From: Candidatus Pelagibacter sp. TMED239
GTDB taxonomy: Bacteria > Pseudomonadota > Alphaproteobacteria > Pelagibacterales > Pelagibacteraceae
NCBI GenBank assembly: GCA_002169475.2
Contig: NHKK02000039.1
Location: 1 to 8,784, forward strand
Direction: 5' to 3'
Length of the DNA stretch: 8,784 bases
Shown: positions 5,129 through 8,784 of the stretch, piece after piece
Layout: each line of letters opens with the position of its first letter
Numbering within the stretch: the first letter of the stretch is position 1
Program-made: the position numbers and the translations under genes
The notes under the pieces: generated by a model
What the model was told of the DNA's origin: nothing
What the model saw: the letters and a program-made list of their open reading frames with translations, nothing else
Database searches by the model: none

Positions 5129-6097
5129 ATGAAAAAAAAATTTATCGAAATCGGCAAACAAGTAATAGAATTACAAATTCAAGCATTAAAAAAAATTAAA
5201 AAATCTTTAGGAAATTCTTTTAATGAAACAGTTGATGCTATAAGCAAATGTCAATCTAAAGTTATTTTATGTGGAGTAGGGAAAAGTGGTTTAATAGCTT
5301 CAAAAATTTCTGCAACTTTATCCTCAATTGGTGTCCCTTCATTTACAATTTCTGCAAGTAATAGTTCACATGGTGACTTGGGTTCAATATCAAAAAAAGA
5401 TATTTTAATACTTATAAGTTATTCCGGTAATACAGATGAATTAAGAAATCTAATCCAATATGCTAATCGTAATAGAGTTAAGTTAATTGGAATAATGTCA
5501 AAAAAAAATTCTATATTATTTAAAAATTCAAATATTAAGCTTTTAATTCCAGAGGTAAAAGAGTCTGGATATGGAATAGTTCCAACCTCAAGTACAACAG
5601 CTCAACTTGCAATTGGTGATGCTTTAGCAATATCATTAATGTTTCAAAATAAATTTAGCAAGTTAGATTTTAAAAAATTTCACCCTTCTGGTAATTTAGG
5701 AAAAAAACTTAGAACAGTTGAAGATTTAATGTTAGAAAATGACAAAATTCCGTTCATAAATGAAAATGTAACAATTGATAAAGCAATTAAATTAATTAAT
5801 TCAAAAAAATTAGGGGTTGTAATTATTAGAAATAAAAAAAAAGAAACAGTTGGTATATTTACTGATGGAGATATCAAAAGAACTATTCAGAAAAGACCAA
5901 ATTTTGAAAACCTTTTAGTAAAATCATTTATGTCCAAAAATCCAATAAGTATTAATAAAGATATGCTTGCAGCAAAAGCGATTGGTTTAATGAACGAAAA
6001 GAAAATTACAAGTCTTTGTGTTCATAATAAATCAAATAAAAAAAAAACTATAGGAATTCTTCATATTCACAATTTAATTGACGCAGATATATCTTAA
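5129..6097 (+). CDS. kdsD: D-arabinose 5-phosphate isomerase (KpsF/GutQ family)
   Basis: 322 residues, usual length. It would interconvert ribulose 5-phosphate and arabinose 5-phosphate, the first committed step towards Kdo. A sugar isomerase (SIS) domain spans about 40-170: G-V-G-K-S-G (49-54), H-G-D-L-G (81-85), I-S-Y-S-G-N-T-D-E (96-104), and P-T-S-S-T-T-A-Q-L (152-160), followed by H-P-S-G-N-L-G-K-K-L (185-194). Lys52, Glu104, Glu145 and His185 line up, by nearly constant offset, with the residues reported as catalytic in E. coli KdsD (K59, E111, E152, H193). Two CBS domains follow (about 198-255 and 265-320), ending in I-F-T-D-G-D-I-K-R (243-251) and I-G-I-L-H-I-H-N-L. Before H-G-D the usual H-P-x-E-A is replaced by S-A-S-N-S-S. 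The downstream lptC starts 2 nt after the stop, so coupling is expected; LPS context supports Kdo rather than gluconate/glucitol metabolism. Confidence 0.93.
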   Translation: MKKKFIEIGKQVIELQIQALKKIKKSLGNSFNETVDAISKCQSKVILCGVGKSGLIASKISATLSSIGVPSFTISASNSSHGDLGSISKKDILILISYSGNTDELRNLIQYANRNRVKLIGIMSKKNSILFKNSNIKLLIPEVKESGYGIVPTSSTTAQLAIGDALAISLMFQNKFSKLDFKKFHPSGNLGKKLRTVEDLMLENDKIPFINENVTIDKAIKLINSKKLGVVIIRNKKKETVGIFTDGDIKRTIQKRPNFENLLVKSFMSKNPISINKDMLAAKAIGLMNEKKITSLCVHNKSNKKKTIGILHIHNLIDADIS

Positions 6098-6099
6098 CA

Positions 6100-6732
6100 A
6101 TGCGCAAACAGACAGTCACCCAGGTTATTTTAATAATTTTTTTAATAGTTTTGACATATTTAGTATTTAAAAAATACTACATCAAAAATGAGATAAGTAC
6201 TGAGCTGAACCAAAAAAGTAGTGCAATTTCAAAAAGTGAGTCCGAAAAAACTGATAAGAACCTTATAAAAGACATAAGTTATACTGCCAATAATAATAGA
6301 GGCGACATTTATCTTTTGCTAGCTGACTATGGGGAGATTTATGTGGATAATCAAGAATTAATGTTTTTAACGGAAGTAAATGGCAAAATCACTCTGCATG
6401 ATGGAATAATTATTACAATTAAATCAGATTTTGCAAATTTTAATACCAAAAGTTTTGAAACAACATTCATTAATAATGTGGTAGTAGAAAGAAGAGATGA
6501 GAAAATAACTGGTGATGAGCTTTATTTAGTTCTGGAAAAAGATGAAAAAGAGATTCAAGATTCAATAGAAAAAGATGAAAATTTAGTAAGAATGTCTAGA
6601 AATGTTATTTATCTAAAACCTGGATATAATCTTTCAGCTGATATTCTAGAAATTGATTTAATTACAAAAAATATAAGGATATATATGATGAATAAATATA
6701 AAAAAGTTATTGCTACAAGCGAAATAAAATAA
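6100..6732 (+). CDS. lptC: LPS export system inner-membrane protein LptC
   Basis: 210 residues. LptC is bitopic: it joins the LptB2FG transporter to the periplasmic LptA bridge and receives LPS extracted from the inner membrane. Visible here are basic N-terminal residues (R2, K3), one hydrophobic segment (about 9-23), a charged spacer, and a beta-rich periplasmic part (about 58-208). That part shows the LptC pattern: Y-T-A-N-N-N-R-G-D-I-Y (61-71), A-D-Y-G-E (75-79), D-G-I-I-I-T-I-K-S-D-F-A-N-F-N (101-115), F-I-N-N-V-V-V (123-129) and a second, weaker N-V-I-Y (168-171) repeat. Family divergence is high, so identity rests on pattern, topology and its place right before lptB. Most alphaproteobacteria have lptA between lptC and lptB; here none fits, because the stop overlaps the lptB start (TAATG, 6730-6734). 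A dual LptC/LptA role cannot be excluded. Confidence 0.85.
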   Translation: MRKQTVTQVILIIFLIVLTYLVFKKYYIKNEISTELNQKSSAISKSESEKTDKNLIKDISYTANNNRGDIYLLLADYGEIYVDNQELMFLTEVNGKITLHDGIIITIKSDFANFNTKSFETTFINNVVVERRDEKITGDELYLVLEKDEKEIQDSIEKDENLVRMSRNVIYLKPGYNLSADILEIDLITKNIRIYMMNKYKKVIATSEIK

Positions 6733-7511
6733 TGTCAGTAATTAAAAAATTTAGAATTACGAAAATTAAAAATAGTAAGCCATTAATATCTTTAAGAAAA
6801 ATTTCTTTATCCTTTAAAAAAAACCATCTAATTTTAGATAATATATCACTAGACATTTCAAAGGGGCAAGTAATAGGCTTGTTAGGACCTAATGGAGCTG
6901 GGAAGAGTTCGTTGATGAATCTTATAACTGGAGTAATAAAACCTAATTTTGGTAATATAATTATTAATGGTGAAGATATTACCCAATATCCTGTATATAC
7001 TCGAACAAAAAAATTTAAAATCTCATTAGTTCCACAAATTGGTGGCTATTTCTCAGATTTATCTACAGAAGATAATTTAAATGCTGTTGGTGAAATATTA
7101 ATTACAGACCCCAAACTTCGTAAAATGAAAATAGAGGAACTCATATTTAAATTTGAATTAGATGCGGTTAGAAAAGTTGAAGCTAAATTTTTAAGCGGAG
7201 GTATGAAAAGAAGGCTTGTAATTAGTATGTCATTATTAGGGGATCCTGAAATTCTACTTATGGATGAACCATTGGCAGCTCTTGACCCTCAAACCATCCA
7301 AATGCTTCAAACAATTATCATTAAATTACAGTCTGATTATAATTTATCTATTTTAATTACTGATCACCAAGCAAGAGATCTTTTAGTAGTGTGTGATAAA
7401 GCTGTAATTTTATCTAACTCAAAAATTGTTGCAGAAGGGACCCCAAGTGAACTTATGAAAAATGAAGATGCAACTAAATATTATTTTGGTGATAACTTTA
7501 AATTCAAATAA
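6732..7511 (+). CDS. lptB: LPS export ABC transporter ATP-binding protein LptB
   Basis: 259 residues. As a dimer with LptF and LptG (not in this window) it would hydrolyse ATP on the cytoplasmic face to extract LPS from the inner membrane. ABC motifs in order: Walker A G-P-N-G-A-G-K-S (52-59), Q-loop P-Q (101-102), signature L-S-G-G-M-K-R-R (154-161), Walker B I-L-L-M-D-E-P (174-180) with catalytic Glu179, D-loop L-A-A-L-D-P (181-186) and H-loop T-D-H (210-212). The LptB-like context I-L-I-T-D-H-Q-A-R-D (207-216) and S-L-V-P-Q separate it from branched-chain amino acid transporters, its nearest relatives. Compared with the 241-residue E. coli protein it has an extra basic N-terminus of about 17 residues. 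The LptFG-contact region reads Y-F-S-D-L-S where E. coli has I-F-R-R-L-S. The start overlaps the lptC stop by one base, implying translational coupling. Confidence 0.92.
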   Translation: MSVIKKFRITKIKNSKPLISLRKISLSFKKNHLILDNISLDISKGQVIGLLGPNGAGKSSLMNLITGVIKPNFGNIIINGEDITQYPVYTRTKKFKISLVPQIGGYFSDLSTEDNLNAVGEILITDPKLRKMKIEELIFKFELDAVRKVEAKFLSGGMKRRLVISMSLLGDPEILLMDEPLAALDPQTIQMLQTIIIKLQSDYNLSILITDHQARDLLVVCDKAVILSNSKIVAEGTPSELMKNEDATKYYFGDNFKFK

Positions 7512-7519
7512 AAAATCTA

Positions 7520-8784
7520 GTGAATAAGGTAGTTTTAATTAAAGACAAAATTAAAAATTTTAAAAAAAAATCAATTAGTGTCGATGGTGATAAATCCTTA
7601 AGTATTAGATTTATATTATTGTCTTCTTTAAGCAATGGTAAAAGTATTGCATCAAATTTATTAAGATCAGGTGATGTTGATAGTGCTGTCAATAGTATCA
7701 AAAAATTAGGAATTAAAATAAAAATTAAAAATGATTATTGTGAGGTGAGTGGCAAAGGTCTTTATGGATTTAATTATAAAAAAAACTTAGTTTTAGATTT
7801 AGAAAATTCTGGCACTTCAGCAAGATTAATAACTTCGATGTTATCAAACACAAATAATTGGGTAAAAATCACTGGAGATAAATCTTTAAAAAAAAGGGAT
7901 ATGAGTAGAATTATTAAACCGCTCAAATCCTTTGGCATGAAATTCAAAAACAATAGATCAAAACTTCCAATATTGATCAAGGGACCAAAATTATTAAAAC
8001 CTATAAAATACATTGAAAGTTTAGGCTCTGCACAGTGTAAATCAGCTGTGATGATTGCTGCTCTTAAAGCTAATGGAAAAACTAAATTAAAGTGTCTGCC
8101 ATCTAGAAACCATACAGAATTAATGTTTAAAAATGTTTTAAAGATTCCGATAAAATTAAAAAAAGAAAAAAATTTTGATATTATTGAAGTAGATGGAATG
8201 AATGAATTTAAAGGGTTTAACTATAAAATTCCAGGTGATATTTCATCAGCTTCATTTTTTATAGTTCTAACTTTGTTGTCAAATAAAAATAGTCTGACTA
8301 TTAAAAATGTAAATGTCAACTCATCAAGGACGGGAATAATTAAAATTTTAAATATGATGGGAGCTCAAATAAAAGTTTTTAATAAAAAAATTTATAAAGG
8401 TGAGCCTACTGCTGATTTATTCATACAGTCAAATAAAAAATTAAAAGCAATAAATCTTAATCCAAAATTTAATAGTTCTGCTATTGATGAATTTTTATTA
8501 ATTTTTTTAGTTGCAAGTATATGCAATGGAATAAGTACTTTTAAAAATCTTTCTGAATTAAATAAAAAAGAGTCAAAAAGATTAGATTGGGGTATAAAAT
8601 TGTTAAAAATGATGAATATCAAAGTAGAAAAAATAAAAAATAATGGTTTAAGAATTTGGGGTAACCCAAACTTAGAACTAAATAAAACATTTGAAATAAA
8701 AAAATTTTTGAAAGATCATAGAGTATTTATGGTTTCAACTATCGCGGCTCTTACTTTAGGCGGCCAGTGGAAAATTCATGACGC
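7520..8784 (+). CDS. aroA: 3-phosphoshikimate 1-carboxyvinyltransferase (EPSP synthase), 3' end missing
   Basis: 421 complete codons are present; the gene runs off the right edge and probably lacks only its last 15-30 residues. The enzyme transfers enolpyruvyl from phosphoenolpyruvate to shikimate 3-phosphate, sixth step of the shikimate pathway. Key landmarks: D-K-S-L-S-I-R (24-30; Lys25, Ser26, Arg30), N-S-G-T-S-A-R (96-102), K-K-R-D-M-S-R (124-130), S-A-Q-C-K-S-A (170-176), S-R-N-H-T-E (195-200), P-G-D-I-S-S-A (238-244), S-S-R-T-G (268-272), Asp323-Glu324, K-E-S-K-R-L (350-355) and D-H-R (399-401). These match the active-site set of the family, so it should be active. The start is GTG at 7520-7522, eight nt after lptB stops: no ATG lies in frame upstream of the D-K-S motif, and GTG gives the family-typical 20-odd residues before it. 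It is the fifth gene of the operon. Confidence 0.9.
   Translation, partial: MNKVVLIKDKIKNFKKKSISVDGDKSLSIRFILLSSLSNGKSIASNLLRSGDVDSAVNSIKKLGIKIKIKNDYCEVSGKGLYGFNYKKNLVLDLENSGTSARLITSMLSNTNNWVKITGDKSLKKRDMSRIIKPLKSFGMKFKNNRSKLPILIKGPKLLKPIKYIESLGSAQCKSAVMIAALKANGKTKLKCLPSRNHTELMFKNVLKIPIKLKKEKNFDIIEVDGMNEFKGFNYKIPGDISSASFFIVLTLLSNKNSLTIKNVNVNSSRTGIIKILNMMGAQIKVFNKKIYKGEPTADLFIQSNKKLKAINLNPKFNSSAIDEFLLIFLVASICNGISTFKNLSELNKKESKRLDWGIKLLKMMNIKVEKIKNNGLRIWGNPNLELNKTFEIKKFLKDHRVFMVSTIAALTLGGQWKIHD

Noticed and set aside
7504..8622. Several 65-79-codon minus-strand frames in the last 1.3 kb, and one at 5680-5877
   Set aside because: All lie opposite aroA or kdsD, whose family motifs are unmistakable; the Phe/Leu/Ile-rich translations are what Lys/Asn-rich genes give when read backwards.
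1..8784. CRISPR arrays, transposons, prophage genes, tRNAs, defence or toxin-antitoxin modules
   Set aside because: Both strands were read for direct repeats, transposase or integrase motifs and tRNA-like cloverleaf sequence; nothing was seen, and almost all the DNA is occupied by core metabolic genes.

Overview
The window looks like a piece of a small, streamlined, very AT-rich alphaproteobacterial chromosome, most likely a Pelagibacterales (SAR11)-type or similar marine lineage. Reasons: GcrA is an alphaproteobacterial cell-cycle regulator; gcrA sits beside argD-argF, and rnd-kdsD-lptC-lptB form one run, as in many alphaproteobacteria (from memory, not searched); intergenic gaps are tiny and sometimes negative; codons are strongly A/T-biased and proteins are lysine/asparagine/isoleucine-rich; ribosome-binding sites are weak or absent. 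The lineage assignment is an inference.

Layout: (1) 1-103, minus strand, the 5' end of kdsB (CMP-Kdo synthetase), divergent from (2) 203-742, plus, a membrane-anchored class I cytochrome c. (3) 734-2830, minus, an argD-argF arginine-biosynthesis pair whose end overlaps the cytochrome gene tail to tail by 9 bp. (4) 3010-3504, plus, gcrA, divergent from argD across a 179-bp regulatory gap with a perfect 8-bp inverted repeat. (5) 3518-4489, minus, an NDUFA9-like atypical SDR protein, convergent with gcrA and divergent from the next operon with only 16 bp between start codons. (6) 4506-8784, plus, a packed operon rnd-kdsD-lptC-lptB-aroA, the last gene starting at GTG and running off the window.

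Functionally, kdsB and kdsD belong to the Kdo branch of LPS synthesis, and lptC/lptB to LPS export. AroA makes a chorismate precursor and, like the Kdo pathway (through KdsA, not in this window), draws on phosphoenolpyruvate. ArgD and ArgF catalyse late ornithine/citrulline steps. GcrA would regulate transcription at CcrM-methylated GANTC sites. Cytochrome c and perhaps the SDR protein relate to respiration.

No gap reaches 300 bp. I see no RNA gene, CRISPR array, insertion sequence, prophage or toxin-antitoxin/defence system. This is a core-genome region. I do not see a new system in it; the points worth a second look are the absence of lptA between lptC and lptB, unusual active-site motifs in ArgF, the inverted repeat before gcrA and the extremely short divergent promoter at 4490-4505.
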